Shown here in pieces: positions 1 through 7,881 of a stretch of DNA of 53,863 nt. Source of the stretch: Afipia sp. Its GTDB lineage: Bacteria; Pseudomonadota; Alphaproteobacteria; Rhizobiales; Xanthobacteraceae. The notes beneath the pieces are model-generated. The model made no database searches, had not been told where the DNA came from, and saw only the letters and a program-made list of their open reading frames with translations. The translations under genes and the position numbers were made by a program. Where the stretch lies: the NCBI GenBank assembly GCA_030652315.1, contig JAUSAX010000076.1:1-53863 (forward strand), read 5' to 3'. Within the stretch, counting starts at the first letter, position 1; each line of letters starts with the position of its first letter.

Positions 1-575
1 GATCCGATCAGTTCCGGGATCATGAAGTTCAGATCGGCATAGCCCTGTCCGTGGCCGTGAGTGCGCATGTTGACCGGCATGCCGTCGATCGAGACCGCCA
101 GATCCGTTCCGTGATCCAGATTGAAGCCGCGCAGAAAATACTGATTGGCTTTGCCGTCGCCGCTGTGCTGCGTGACGATGAGACCAGGCACGACTTCGAG
201 CGCCTCGGCTGGCCGCGAAAACGGCCGCGCGTTGACGTCTTCGCCGGTGAAATTCTGTTCGCTGGCGGACGCGACCGGCGCGTCCGATGCCGTGTCAGGG
301 GTTGCCACCACGGGCATCACGCGGGATGCCGTTCGACGCGCCTGTTGAACACGGGGCGCCACCACGTCGACAGTCGGCAATGGCGTCGATGCGGCCGGCG
401 TATCGGCGTTTTGCGCAACCGCGTCCTGCGGCGCGGCGATCAATCCTGCAAGCGCGATCCCGATCGCTACCGATGTCCGGCGAGAGCTATGCGCGCGCGA
501 TCGCAAGCGACAGCAGTTCGCTGCCGCCTCGCGACGTCTTGAACCAAACCGTTGAATTGAAATGCCCCCGCACAT
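1..575 (-). CDS. TonB-dependent outer-membrane receptor, N-terminal part (runs off the left edge)
   Basis: Reading the minus strand from the ATG at 575 gives 191 residues before the window ends, so the barrel and most of the plug are missing. An Arg-rich start is followed by a hydrophobic stretch (about residues 34-54, ending QDAVAQ) that looks like a long signal peptide. A TonB-box-like LPTVDVVAP follows at about 66-74. The plug domain is recognisable from NQYFLRGFNLDHGTD, SIDGMPVNM and HGHGQGYADLNF. The family carries out energy-dependent uptake of metal chelates or other large ligands through the outer membrane; the ligand cannot be told from this part. It is transcribed divergently from the Bug-type gene at 830. 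The start is the only ATG placing the whole signal region in frame, so it is fairly sure. Confidence 0.85.
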   Translation of the reverse strand, partial: MCGGISIQRFGSRRREAAANCCRLRSRAHSSRRTSVAIGIALAGLIAAPQDAVAQNADTPAASTPLPTVDVVAPRVQQARRTASRVMPVVATPDTASDAPVASASEQNFTGEDVNARPFSRPAEALEVVPGLIVTQHSGDGKANQYFLRGFNLDHGTDLAVSIDGMPVNMRTHGHGQGYADLNFMIPELIG

Positions 576-829
576 CGATCTGAACCGGCAAGGCAGGCTC
601 GCACGCGAAGTATGATATTGTCAATAATTCCTCATACCAGCGAGGAACCCGCGTCAGACCGGGTCTGAAACCATCGACCCGGGAAGGTTGGGGGCGGCGA
701 AAAACCCGATTGCCGGAGGCGGCGCGTTACATGATGATGCACCCGCTCAAACACCAATCCGGAAACATCCGGCAAAGAAAAGCGCCGCCACAAGGTGACG
801 CAAACAAATATATCCCGGGAGGACATGAC

Positions 830-1810
830 GTGACTCTGAAATTCAGTCGGTACGCTTTACTCGCACTTCTGGCCGGTTCGTTGACCGTGGCCGGCAAGGC
901 CCAGGCTCAAACGTGGCCGGAAAAGCCGATCACCTTCGTCGTGCCGTTCGCAGCCGGCGGCGGCACCGACGCGTTCGCGCGGCCGCTTGCCGCCCAACTC
1001 GACACGCAGCTGGGAACGCGCGTGCTGATTGAAAACCGCGCAGGTGCGGGCGGCACCGTGGGCGCATCGCAGGCCTCCAAGGCCGCGCCTGACGGTTATA
1101 CCTTCTTCGTCGGCGCCGCCCATCATGCGATCGCTCCGGCGATCTATCCCAATCTCGACTACAATCTCGAACGTGATTTTGTGCCGGTGGCGCTGATCGC
1201 GCGGCCTCCCCAGGTCATCGTGGTCAATCCTGACAAGGTTGCCGCCAAGACCCTCGCCGAATTCGTCGCTTATCTGCGCGCCAATCCTGACAAGCTGAAC
1301 TATGGCTCCGCCGGCGCCGGGACCACGCATCATCTGGCGGGCGAGTTGTTCAAGATCCTGACCAAGACACGCATTCAGCATGTGCCCTATCGCGGCGCGG
1401 GCCCGGCGATGGCCGATCTCGTCGCCGGTCACGTGCCGCTGGTGTTCGACGGGCTCGGCTCGTCCGCACCGCAAATTCGCGGCGGACAGTTGCGTGCGCT
1501 TGCGGTCGCGGCGCCAAAACGGGTACCGGCGTTCCCCGATGTGCCCACAGCTGCGGAAGCTGGCGTGCCGGGCTACGAGGTATCGACCTGGTATGGCGTC
1601 TTCGCACCCAAGAACACGCCACCGGCGATCGTCGAACGCATGACCAAGGAACTTCAGAAGGCCATGCAGACGGCGACGATCAAGGATGCATGGGAGCGCA
1701 ACGGCACCGACGTTCCCGATGTCACGGGCGCTGCGTTCGGCACGATGGTGGCTGCGGAAACCGTGCGTTGGCAGAAAGTCGTGACCGAGGCAGGCGTGAA
1801 GCTGGACTGA
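830..1810 (+). CDS. Bug/TctC-family periplasmic substrate-binding protein
   Basis: This is a 326-residue extracytoplasmic binding protein of the tripartite tricarboxylate transporter (Bug) family, which binds carboxylates or similar small ligands in the periplasm. The GTG at 830 is preferred because GGGAGG lies 7 nt upstream (817-822) and the next residues form a clean signal peptide (KFSRYALLALLAGSLTVAG, cleavage after AQAQ). In-frame upstream codons would put unrelated residues ahead of it. Family hallmarks are WPEKPITFVVPFAAGGGTD at the mature N-terminus, LIENRAGAGGTVGA, and HVPYRGAGPAMADLVAGHV mid-protein. Length is normal for the family. No TctA/TctB membrane genes are adjacent, which is common for Bug proteins. 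The ligand is unknown. Confidence 0.9.
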   Translation: MTLKFSRYALLALLAGSLTVAGKAQAQTWPEKPITFVVPFAAGGGTDAFARPLAAQLDTQLGTRVLIENRAGAGGTVGASQASKAAPDGYTFFVGAAHHAIAPAIYPNLDYNLERDFVPVALIARPPQVIVVNPDKVAAKTLAEFVAYLRANPDKLNYGSAGAGTTHHLAGELFKILTKTRIQHVPYRGAGPAMADLVAGHVPLVFDGLGSSAPQIRGGQLRALAVAAPKRVPAFPDVPTAAEAGVPGYEVSTWYGVFAPKNTPPAIVERMTKELQKAMQTATIKDAWERNGTDVPDVTGAAFGTMVAAETVRWQKVVTEAGVKLD

Positions 1811-1843
1811 CCTGCGCGAGGCGGGCGTTCACACGAGACATAA

Positions 1844-1883
1844 GCGGCCGGCAAGTCCAGCGTGATGCTGGACTGCCGGCCGC
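1844..1883 (+). terminator. Stem-loop after the Bug-type gene
   Basis: A 17-bp stem (GCGGCCGGCAAGTCCAGC at 1844-1861 against 1867-1883, one bulged A) with loop GTGAT lies 33 nt after the stop. It is followed by TACAATTAGAG rather than a T-run, so it is either a weak terminator or an mRNA-stabilising 3' structure. Confidence 0.55.
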
Positions 1884-1931
1884 TACAATTAGAGATGAGA
1901 CAATTGCGGATGAACGACCTTCCGAGGCGGA

Positions 1932-1955
1932 TGGCGATCCCGGGAGGACTCGAAC
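1932..1955 (-). repeat. Decayed tRNA-Arg 3'-end fragment (possible old attachment-site remnant)
   Basis: 24 nt match the plus-strand sequence of the intact tRNA-Arg 3' end (28222-28245) at 23 of 24 positions: the encoded CCA, acceptor strand and T-loop. Beyond it the match decays (a CCGACC core survives) and no T-stem can form, so this is not a tRNA gene. It has the same orientation as the copy at 3407 and the intact gene at 28222, and lies 21 nt past the stop of the binding-protein gene at 1977-3179. Confidence 0.55.
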
Positions 1956-1976
1956 GTGCCGACCCGGGATTTCCGG

Positions 1977-3179
1977 CTATTTGACGAGCGGGCAGCCACC
2001 TTCGTTGAGGGGGCGGAAAGCCTCCGCTGGCGGGATGGTGGCGACCACCTTGTAATAGTCAAAAGGCTTCTTGGACTCTTCCGGCTTTTTGACCTCGACC
2101 AACAGCATGCGGTGGACCGCACGGCCATCAACCCGGATGGTGGTTTCGCCAAACAGCGGGTCATTGATCGGCCCGGCGTCGCGCATCGCCTTGACGACCG
2201 CGGCCCCATCCTTTGCGCTGCCGGTTGCCTTGACGGCGGCGAGATAGGCAAGCGTCGCCGAATAGGCTCCGGCTTGGGTCATCGACGGATACTTGCCGCC
2301 GTTGCGTGCGGCAAACCGCTCACCGAAGGCACGCGTCTTCTCGTCGAGGTCCCAATAGAACGCCGTGGTCAGAAGAAGTCCCTGCGCCGACTTCAAGCCA
2401 AGCGTGTGAATGTCGGAAATGAAGAGCAGCATGCCCGCAAGCTTCTGCCCGCCCTGCAACAAACCGAACTCGGCCGCCGTCTTGATCGAGTTGACGGTGT
2501 CGCCGCCGCCGTTGGCAAGACCGATAATCTGGGCTTTCGACGCCTGGGCCTGCAGGATGAAGGATGAGAAATCCTTGGTGTCGAGCGGATGACGAACCGA
2601 TCCAAGCACCGTGCCGCCATTCGCCTTCACCACGCCCGACGCATCGCGCTCAAGCGCCTGTCCGAAGGCATAGTCGGCGACCAGGAAAAACCAGCTCTTG
2701 CCGCCGTTCTTGGTGATCGCAGCGCCGGTCCCGTGCGAAAGGGCCCAGGTGTCGTACGTCCAATGCACCGTGTTGGGCGTGCACGCCTTGCCGGACAGAT
2801 CCGAACTGGCCGACGCAGTAAACAGCGCCACCTTGTTCTTCTCCTTGACGAGAGAACCGACTGCGAGCGAGATCGCACTTGTCGGCAGATCGACAAGAAC
2901 ATCGACACCTTCAGTATCAAACCACTTGCGTGCCAGCCCGGTCGCAATATCCGGCTTGTTCTGGGTATCCGCCGATATGACGTCGACCTTCAATCCATTG
3001 GCGGCCGGCTTGAAGTCTTCGATTGCCATGCGAACAGCATCGACAGCTCCCTGGCCGCCGATATCGGAATAGAGTCCCGACATGTCGGCAAGCACACCGA
3101 CCTTCACCGGTGTTTCGGCCCACGCTGCCGTGGTCGCCATTATCGCAAACGGCACAACTCGCAAACAAAAGCGTAACAT
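1977..3179 (-). CDS. HAAT-family ABC transporter substrate-binding protein (orphan)
   Basis: This is a 400-residue periplasmic binding protein of the Leu/Ile/Val type (Peripla_BP_6). The ATG at 3179 is chosen over a TTG 12 nt upstream because GGGAGAT sits just before it and the signal peptide (MLRFCLRVVPFAIMATTAAWA) starts there. The mature protein opens with TPVKVGVLADMSGLYSDIGG, the usual first lobe. It is clearly paralogous to the binding protein at 34222-35427: both share DYAFGQ-LE-D, a DTKDFSS/NTSDFSS segment, YWDL, and a Cys-Pro-Leu C-terminal tail. No permease or ATPase gene is beside it, so it either works with a transporter elsewhere or is a relic. It lies alone between two tRNA-Arg 3'-end fragments. 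The ligand is not known. Confidence 0.9.
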   Translation of the reverse strand: MLRFCLRVVPFAIMATTAAWAETPVKVGVLADMSGLYSDIGGQGAVDAVRMAIEDFKPAANGLKVDVISADTQNKPDIATGLARKWFDTEGVDVLVDLPTSAISLAVGSLVKEKNKVALFTASASSDLSGKACTPNTVHWTYDTWALSHGTGAAITKNGGKSWFFLVADYAFGQALERDASGVVKANGGTVLGSVRHPLDTKDFSSFILQAQASKAQIIGLANGGGDTVNSIKTAAEFGLLQGGQKLAGMLLFISDIHTLGLKSAQGLLLTTAFYWDLDEKTRAFGERFAARNGGKYPSMTQAGAYSATLAYLAAVKATGSAKDGAAVVKAMRDAGPINDPLFGETTIRVDGRAVHRMLLVEVKKPEESKKPFDYYKVVATIPPAEAFRPLNEGGCPLVK

Positions 3180-3406
3180 TTCATCTCCCAAACGTTTTTT
3201 CTAACCAACGCCTCTTCGTGCATTGGCTGGTTCTCGTAACGCAGATGGAACACGATGTCTTCAGCGAAAATCCACCATCGACGGCCCGTCGATTTCGCAT
3301 GTCGAAACTAACGTCGTCAGCGACGTTCGCGCGACAGGCATGGCGCGTCGCATTCTGCCGTGCGAAACGGCTCGCGGCACAGTCCGGTCGTTGTAGATTT
3401 TGAAAC

Positions 3407-3453
3407 TGGCAATTCCGGGAAGACTCGAACTTCCGACCTGCGGTTTAGGAAAC
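3407..3453 (-). repeat. Duplicate of the 3' half of tRNA-Arg(CCU): putative att site
   Basis: Forty-five of 47 nt match the intact tRNA-Arg at 28222-28268, in the same orientation. The match runs from the 5' side of the anticodon loop to the encoded CCA and stops abruptly there. The two mismatches lie in the acceptor stem. This is the block that tyrosine integrases typically duplicate when an element inserts into a tRNA gene: the intact gene marks one end of the element and the 3' fragment the other. The intervening DNA is about 24.8 kb. It is not a functional tRNA because the 5' half is absent. Confidence 0.75.
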
Positions 3454-3560
3454 GGATTTCAGCTCCATAATTTAAATCACTTAAGTTCGTCGCGTTGCAA
3501 ATGTATTGCATCGACGGGCCACGACCGACTTCCAGTCGCTAGTTCGCCCCGGTCCACGAA

Positions 3561-3587
3561 TGACCGCTTTGCGCCAATAGCCGACAT
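3561..3587 (+). repeat. Dispersed repeat copy (TGACCGCTT[TC]GCGCCAA core)
   Basis: The core TGACCGCTTTGCGCCAATA followed by GCCGACAT recurs in degenerate form near 4904, 15774 and 16889. It resembles the short ORF-like repeat (translating as RFAPIAD-type peptides) scattered through Bradyrhizobium-group genomes; that link is from memory. Confidence 0.45.
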
Positions 3588-3910
3588 GATAAGGAGGCCG
3601 CCACCCAAGGGGGCTTTTGCGTCCGCGCTGGCAGCTATTCACGAAGCATGCATTCGTTCTGAGGGGCTCCGTCGGAGCAATTAGTCGTTCGACTACAGTC
3701 TGACGCACGTGATGCACGCAGGGTATTCGGATGTCAGACCAACACCTAGCCGGCGGTCAAACCGATTATCGTGACCGGCTGCATGGCTCGCTCCTCTGAA
3801 TAACGGGAGCTTTAACAGCGTCCACATCCGTGGCACCCACGTGTCGATGGAGGAAGCATCAACAGCGAACGTCGTCGCCTCATTCGATACGTCGTCAGCA
3901 GCCGCGACAG

Positions 3911-4723
3911 TTAACGCCATTCGATTCCGAATACATCAACAGGCTGCAGGAAGCCTTTGAGATGGCAAGGACCAATGTTTGTGACATGCAAGCGATCCTG
4001 GACGCGATCCTGGACGGCACTTGATACAAGAATGGCATCGGGCTCAGCCAACTGACACAAACGAGCAGCCAGTTGAACGGTCGCACCAAAAAGGTCGTTG
4101 CTGTCCGCAATCGGTTCTCCGACGTCAATACCAATTCGCACTCGAAGCTTCTCCTTGCTTGCCAGGTTGAAGGCTTCAAACGCTTGCTGGATGGCGCGGG
4201 CGCATTGCACGGAGGCGGCCGCGTCGGCGAAGGATGCCATGATGCCGTCGCCAGTGTGCTTGACCACATGCCCACCCTTGTCCTTCAATGCGCGGCGAAC
4301 CAGCGCGTCATGTGCCCGAACCATCTCTACAGATCGGGCATCCCCAAGACGCTCTGTCATGCTGGTAGAGCCGACGATGTCGGTGAACATAATGGCCCGC
4401 AGGGCCGAGTCGATTGTGACGTTGTTTTCCTCGCCGCTCGGTTCCGGATCAGACACCCTCCCCAGAAACGCCTGGACAGCTGAGAGGTCTACTTCGATCA
4501 CGTCTTTCGCCACTTCACCGTGAGCTTCGTCATGAACCCGCATCGCAGTTTGGATATCCGGTGCGTCAATGAGACAAAAGCCCGTACCGCGCGTTTCATC
4601 AAACCAATACGTCAAGAAACGAACGCCGTATTTATCTTGCACTTCGAGGTCTTTTCGATGGGCCTCAGCGATATCGGAAGCTGTCAGGCCTGAGAGATCG
4701 TGTCGATCGAGGAAAATTGGCAT
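3911..4723 (-). CDS. DUF4242 - class III adenylate/guanylate cyclase fusion
   Basis: This is a 270-residue cytosolic protein. The first ~85 residues (MPIFLDRHDLSGLTASDIAE... to AHGEVAKDVIEVD) are a DUF4242 domain, a small ferredoxin-like fold related to nickel-binding proteins. After a linker (about 95-110) comes a class III nucleotide cyclase domain: FTDIVGSTSMTERLGD holds the first metal-binding Asp, and HVVKHTGDGIMASF holds the second. The TVQLAARLCQLAEP helix follows. It should make cAMP or cGMP from ATP or GTP. The ATG at 4723 is preferred because GGTGGAG lies just upstream; an in-frame extension to 4855 exists but has no such site. There are no transmembrane segments. It is separated from the SDR gene upstream by a repeat, so it is probably transcribed alone. 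The effector of the DUF4242 part is unknown. Confidence 0.85.
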   Translation of the reverse strand: MPIFLDRHDLSGLTASDIAEAHRKDLEVQDKYGVRFLTYWFDETRGTGFCLIDAPDIQTAMRVHDEAHGEVAKDVIEVDLSAVQAFLGRVSDPEPSGEENNVTIDSALRAIMFTDIVGSTSMTERLGDARSVEMVRAHDALVRRALKDKGGHVVKHTGDGIMASFADAAASVQCARAIQQAFEAFNLASKEKLRVRIGIDVGEPIADSNDLFGATVQLAARLCQLAEPDAILVSSAVQDRVQDRLHVTNIGPCHLKGFLQPVDVFGIEWR

Positions 4724-4870
4724 TGGCGTTACTCCACCGGTTCCTTCAGACGGAATCGATTGAATCTGCATCAAGCATGGTGTTTCGCCGAAATCGCCTT
4801 TTAACGTAACAGCTTGGTCAGGCTTTGGAAGTGCAGGAAGCTCGAGCCGGGACAATTCCTGCGCCCTGAT

Positions 4871-4930
4871 GTCTGCTTTGGGTCATGAGCGGACATCGGC
4901 GATCGTCCGCTTCGCGCCAGAAACCGACAT
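4871..4930 (+). repeat. Dispersed repeat copy
   Basis: This segment contains GTCTGCTTTGGGTCATGAGC, then GTCCGCTTCGCGCCAGAAAC and CCGACAT. It is the same repeat type as at 3561 and 16889, fills the gap between the cyclase and the SDR gene, and codes for nothing I recognise. Confidence 0.5.
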
Positions 4931-4949
4931 TCGCGCATAGAACGCTGAC

Positions 4950-5798
4950 TTACTGGCTTGCCGTAATACCGCCATCGACATACAGCACCTGTCCCGTCAC
5001 AAAACCCGACGCCGGAGCTGCAAAGAAGATCACTGGGCCAACAATGTCCTTCGGATCAGCGATGCGCCCCAGCGGAATGCGCGCTTCCAGTTGCTTGCGA
5101 AACTCCGGATTTTCCATCACGTGACGGATCATCTCCGTGTAGACAAAGGTCGGTGCAACGCCGTTGACCGTAATGTTATGCGGCGCAAGCTCCATCGCAT
5201 GCTGCTTGACGAGCATCACCAGTCCGCCACGCGTCGCGCAGTAGGCTGAGTATCCCCTGTTACGCAGCCCCAATTGTGAACGTACCGACAGCAGATGGAT
5301 TTGCCGTCCACCGTTGCCTGCCGCAATCTGGCGCCTGGCTACCGCCTGAGCAATGAACATCGCGGCCTTGAGGCTGCTCTCATACACCAGATCGAAAGCG
5401 TCTTCCGTAACTTCCAGTATCGGTTGTTCGATCTGAATCCCGACGCAGTTCACGAGGATATCGATGCTGCCGAAATGCGCTGCGACTTCGGCAACGGCGC
5501 GCTCGATCATCGAAATGTCGGCAACGTCCATATCAACCGCGACAGCGCGATGACCCGCTTTTGCAAGGGCCTCCGAAAGGAGGTCGGCCTTGGCACGATC
5601 GCGGCCGCCGATTGCGACGGCCGCCCCCTGCGTCGCCAGCCCCCAGGCAATCGCTTCGCCCAGTCCGCCCGCACCGCCAGGAATAAAGGCCACTTGCCCG
5701 GAAAGCTCGAACAGACTCGCCAGATCGTGCTTGGCATCGATCTTGGGTGTGATCCGGCCCGAAGCATCCGCTGCGTCAGTCAAATTGGAGGCCTCCAT
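4950..5798 (-). CDS. Short-chain dehydrogenase/reductase with Lys-to-Arg active-site change
   Basis: This is a 282-residue classical-type SDR. The nucleotide-binding turn is PGGAGGLGEAIA (a Pro replaces the usual Thr), followed by DILVNCVGIQ where most members have NNAG. The active-site helix reads GYSAYCATRGGLVML, so the conserved YxxxK lysine is Arg (codon CGT on the minus strand, plus positions about 5235). A Ser (LLSVRS) is present at the usual distance. The C-terminal GFVTGQVLYVDGGI motif is normal. It resembles gluconate 5-dehydrogenase/FabG-like enzymes, but the Arg makes standard NAD(P)H oxidoreductase activity uncertain. The ATG at 5798 overlaps the end of the next SDR gene by 23 nt, so it is the last gene of the operon that begins at 12858. 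Substrate unknown. Confidence 0.85.
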   Translation of the reverse strand: MEASNLTDAADASGRITPKIDAKHDLASLFELSGQVAFIPGGAGGLGEAIAWGLATQGAAVAIGGRDRAKADLLSEALAKAGHRAVAVDMDVADISMIERAVAEVAAHFGSIDILVNCVGIQIEQPILEVTEDAFDLVYESSLKAAMFIAQAVARRQIAAGNGGRQIHLLSVRSQLGLRNRGYSAYCATRGGLVMLVKQHAMELAPHNITVNGVAPTFVYTEMIRHVMENPEFRKQLEARIPLGRIADPKDIVGPVIFFAAPASGFVTGQVLYVDGGITASQ

Positions 5799-6525
5799 TG
5801 AGATCGAGAATCTCACCGGTGATGAAGCCAGCGAGTGGTGACACAAAAAATGCGACGCAGTGGGCGAATTCCTCCGGCTCGCAAAAACGCCCTACTGGAA
5901 TCTGCGCGATCAGCGCCTCACGCTGGGCTTCAGTGAGTTGCTCCGTCACCATCGGCGTCTTCACATAAGCGGGCGCGATGCCGTTGACTGTGATTCCAAA
6001 TGCAGCGAACTCGCGCGCAAGCGAAAAAGTCAGCGCCTGCAATGCGCCCTTCGAAACAGTATAGGCGGTGCCAGCCGTCAGCCCGCCGGATTTCATCGCA
6101 TACGAACAGGTATTGACGATGCGGCCAAACCGTCGGGCCTTCATGCCGGGCAAGACAGCGCGGCTGAGATGAAACGCACCATCCAGATTGATGCCAAGCA
6201 CGCGATGCCATTCCTCGGGCGTCGTCTCGGCGATCTTGTTGTTCGACAGGATGCCCGCATTGTTGACCAGAATATCCACCGCACCGAGCGCGCGTTCGGT
6301 CGCCGCGACAGCTTGTGCAGCCCCCTCCGCCGTCGAAAGATCGGCCGTTACGGGCACCGCCATATCGCCGATTTGTTTCGCGAGAGCCGAGACGCGTTCC
6401 GCCGCGATGTCCACGAGTGCAACCCGATGGCCATCTGCCGCAAGCCGAACCGCTGTTGCCGCCCCCATCGTTCCTGCGGCCCCGGTCACCAGGGCAACGC
6501 GGCCACTCGCATTCACGGCGTTCAT
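5776..6525 (-). CDS. Short-chain dehydrogenase/reductase
   Basis: This is a 249-residue SDR with a complete motif set: TGAAGTMGAATA (cofactor binding), DILVNNAGILS, Ser in IVNTCSYAMKSGG, YTVSKGALQAL (catalytic Tyr and Lys) and GFITGEILDLNGG. Asp (VALVDIAAERV) ends the second beta strand, which favours NAD(H) over NADP(H). It should oxidise or reduce a hydroxyl/keto group; the substrate is not evident. It starts 10 nt after the atypical ATPase gene stops and overlaps the next SDR, so all are co-transcribed with the HAAT transporter. A natural role is dehydrogenation of the imported compound. Confidence 0.9.
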   Translation of the reverse strand: MNAVNASGRVALVTGAAGTMGAATAVRLAADGHRVALVDIAAERVSALAKQIGDMAVPVTADLSTAEGAAQAVAATERALGAVDILVNNAGILSNNKIAETTPEEWHRVLGINLDGAFHLSRAVLPGMKARRFGRIVNTCSYAMKSGGLTAGTAYTVSKGALQALTFSLAREFAAFGITVNGIAPAYVKTPMVTEQLTEAQREALIAQIPVGRFCEPEEFAHCVAFFVSPLAGFITGEILDLNGGLQFD

Positions 6526-6535
6526 ACTCGCATGC

Positions 6536-7186
6536 TCACAATAGTGTCTCCGCTTTCGCCAGCATATCGCCCCCGAGATAGGTCCTCACGGCCGGCTCCG
6601 CGATCAGGCTCGCATAATCAGGGCTACGGCTGACACGCCCACCGGTGACCGTCAGGAATTCCTCGGCGATTTCCTTCAATATCTCGAAGTGATAGATCGT
6701 GGTCGGATGCACCGACATGAATACCAGTCGCCCCTCAGCCCGCAGCTTGCGGAAGAATTCAAGCATGAAACCGATATAGCCGTCCTGCGTGTTGAACTGC
6801 GGCTCGTCGAAAAGATGCACCATCGGGGTATCGCTGCCAGCGGATTGCATCAGAGCGGACGGCTTGAATGTCGTGAAGCGGCGCACCTGATATGACTGAT
6901 GGTAGTGGATCGCCAGCCGGTCGCGCTCGTTCGGTTTCACATGCTGAATATTACGCCCGGCCACCATGATCCGGCCTTCGGTTGGCGTGTTGCTCCCCGT
7001 GATCATCTCGAACAGCGTGGTCTTGCCGGCGCCATTCGGCCCAATCACACCAACAATCCGAGGCTTCGCAAATTCAAGATCGGCCGAGAGCGAAAACGTC
7101 TGACGCCGGTTGATCAAACCGCGCGTATAGGTCTTGCGGACGTTTTCAACGACAAGAAGCGGTGCACCTGATGACGCCATTGTCAT
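6536..7186 (-). CDS. Atypical ABC ATPase lacking the signature motif
   Basis: This 216-residue protein begins like a HAAT ATPase ([14 protein letters not shown]) and has a Walker A ([19 protein letters not shown]), a Q-loop-like [11 protein letters not shown], a Walker B (MVHLFDEPQ) and an H-loop (FMSVHPTT). The LSGGQ signature helix is absent. Only about 20 residues separate the Q-loop region from Walker B, where LivF/LivG have about 70, so most of the helical subdomain is missing. Its ATG overlaps the livF stop as ATGA (7183-7186); a second ATG at 7180 is better spaced from GGAG. It could be a decaying gene, an internal deletion kept in frame, or a protein pairing asymmetrically with LivF or LivG. 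It is the third ATPase gene of this transporter operon, where two are usual. No frameshift is visible. Confidence 0.8.
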   Translation of the reverse strand: MTMASSGAPLLVVENVRKTYTRGLINRRQTFSLSADLEFAKPRIVGVIGPNGAGKTTLFEMITGSNTPTEGRIMVAGRNIQHVKPNERDRLAIHYHQSYQVRRFTTFKPSALMQSAGSDTPMVHLFDEPQFNTQDGYIGFMLEFFRKLRAEGRLVFMSVHPTTIYHFEILKEIAEEFLTVTGGRVSRSPDYASLIAEPAVRTYLGGDMLAKAETLL

Positions 7187-7881
7187 TCTCCAAGCAATTG
7201 GCGGCGCAACGCCTTGTCGTCACGTAGGGCGGCGGCGGAGCCAGCCCAGGCGACCCGGCCGTTGTCGAGAACAATGACACGGTCGGCGACCGACAACGCT
7301 ACATCGGCATTCTGCTCGACGATGATGGAGGCAATGCCTTCATCCCTGAGCCTGCCGATGGTGGCCAGCACATCGAGCACAATCTTCGGTGCAAGTCCCT
7401 GACTCGGTTCATCGAACAGCACGAGGCCGGGCGAACCAAGCAGCGCGCGGGAGATTGCGACCATCTGCATCTCGCCGCCGGACAGCGTTTCCGCCTCCCG
7501 GTCCATCAAATACTCCAGCGCCGAAAAGATACCGCTGACATCCTTGACCGACCATGGGCGAAAGCGCGTGCGCTTTTCCGCGATCGACAGATTCCGGGCC
7601 ACCGTCAGCGTTGGACAGAGGCGGCGGTCATCTGGCACCCAGCTGACCCCGAGTCGCGCGATCTCATGGGTCGGCTTACGCGTGACGTCGATGCCCTCGA
7701 ACCGGACGCGTCCACGCTTGGCCTGATTGAGTCCGAGAATAGCACGCAGCGTCGTAGTCTTTCCCGCACCGTTGGGACCGAGCAATGCCAGCACCTCACC
7801 GGGCTCGACATTCAGCGATACCCCGAACAGCGCCTGGGTTTCGCCGTAGAAGACATCAATACCGGACACATCAAGGATCAT
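7183..7881 (-). CDS. livF: HAAT ABC transporter ATP-binding protein, LivF type
   Basis: This is a 232-residue ATPase with Walker [18 protein letters not shown], signature [18 protein letters not shown], Walker [14 protein letters not shown] and H-loop-region [11 protein letters not shown]. The SQGLAP and VEQN features are typical of LivF. The ATG at 7881 is chosen since the conserved [13 protein letters not shown] begins there and it overlaps the livG stop as ATGA (7878-7881). It hydrolyses ATP on the cytoplasmic face to power the LivHM channel. The substrate is set by the binding protein at 10622-11917. The livF symbol means family position, not proven branched-chain amino acid transport. 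Confidence 0.9.
   Translation of the reverse strand: MILDVSGIDVFYGETQALFGVSLNVEPGEVLALLGPNGAGKTTTLRAILGLNQAKRGRVRFEGIDVTRKPTHEIARLGVSWVPDDRRLCPTLTVARNLSIAEKRTRFRPWSVKDVSGIFSALEYLMDREAETLSGGEMQMVAISRALLGSPGLVLFDEPSQGLAPKIVLDVLATIGRLRDEGIASIIVEQNADVALSVADRVIVLDNGRVAWAGSAAALRDDKALRRQLLGE

Larger units (their letters stand above)
3180..3910. other. Gene-free stretch with tRNA fragment and a degenerate dispersed repeat
   Basis: I see no convincing gene in these 731 bases. Open frames here are short and have no ribosome-binding site or recognisable product. The stretch holds the tRNA-Arg 3' fragment at 3407-3453 and a copy of a dispersed repeat near 3561-3587. The DNA just right of the tRNA fragment is more AT-rich than its neighbours (for example around 3468-3482). 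Confidence 0.6.
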
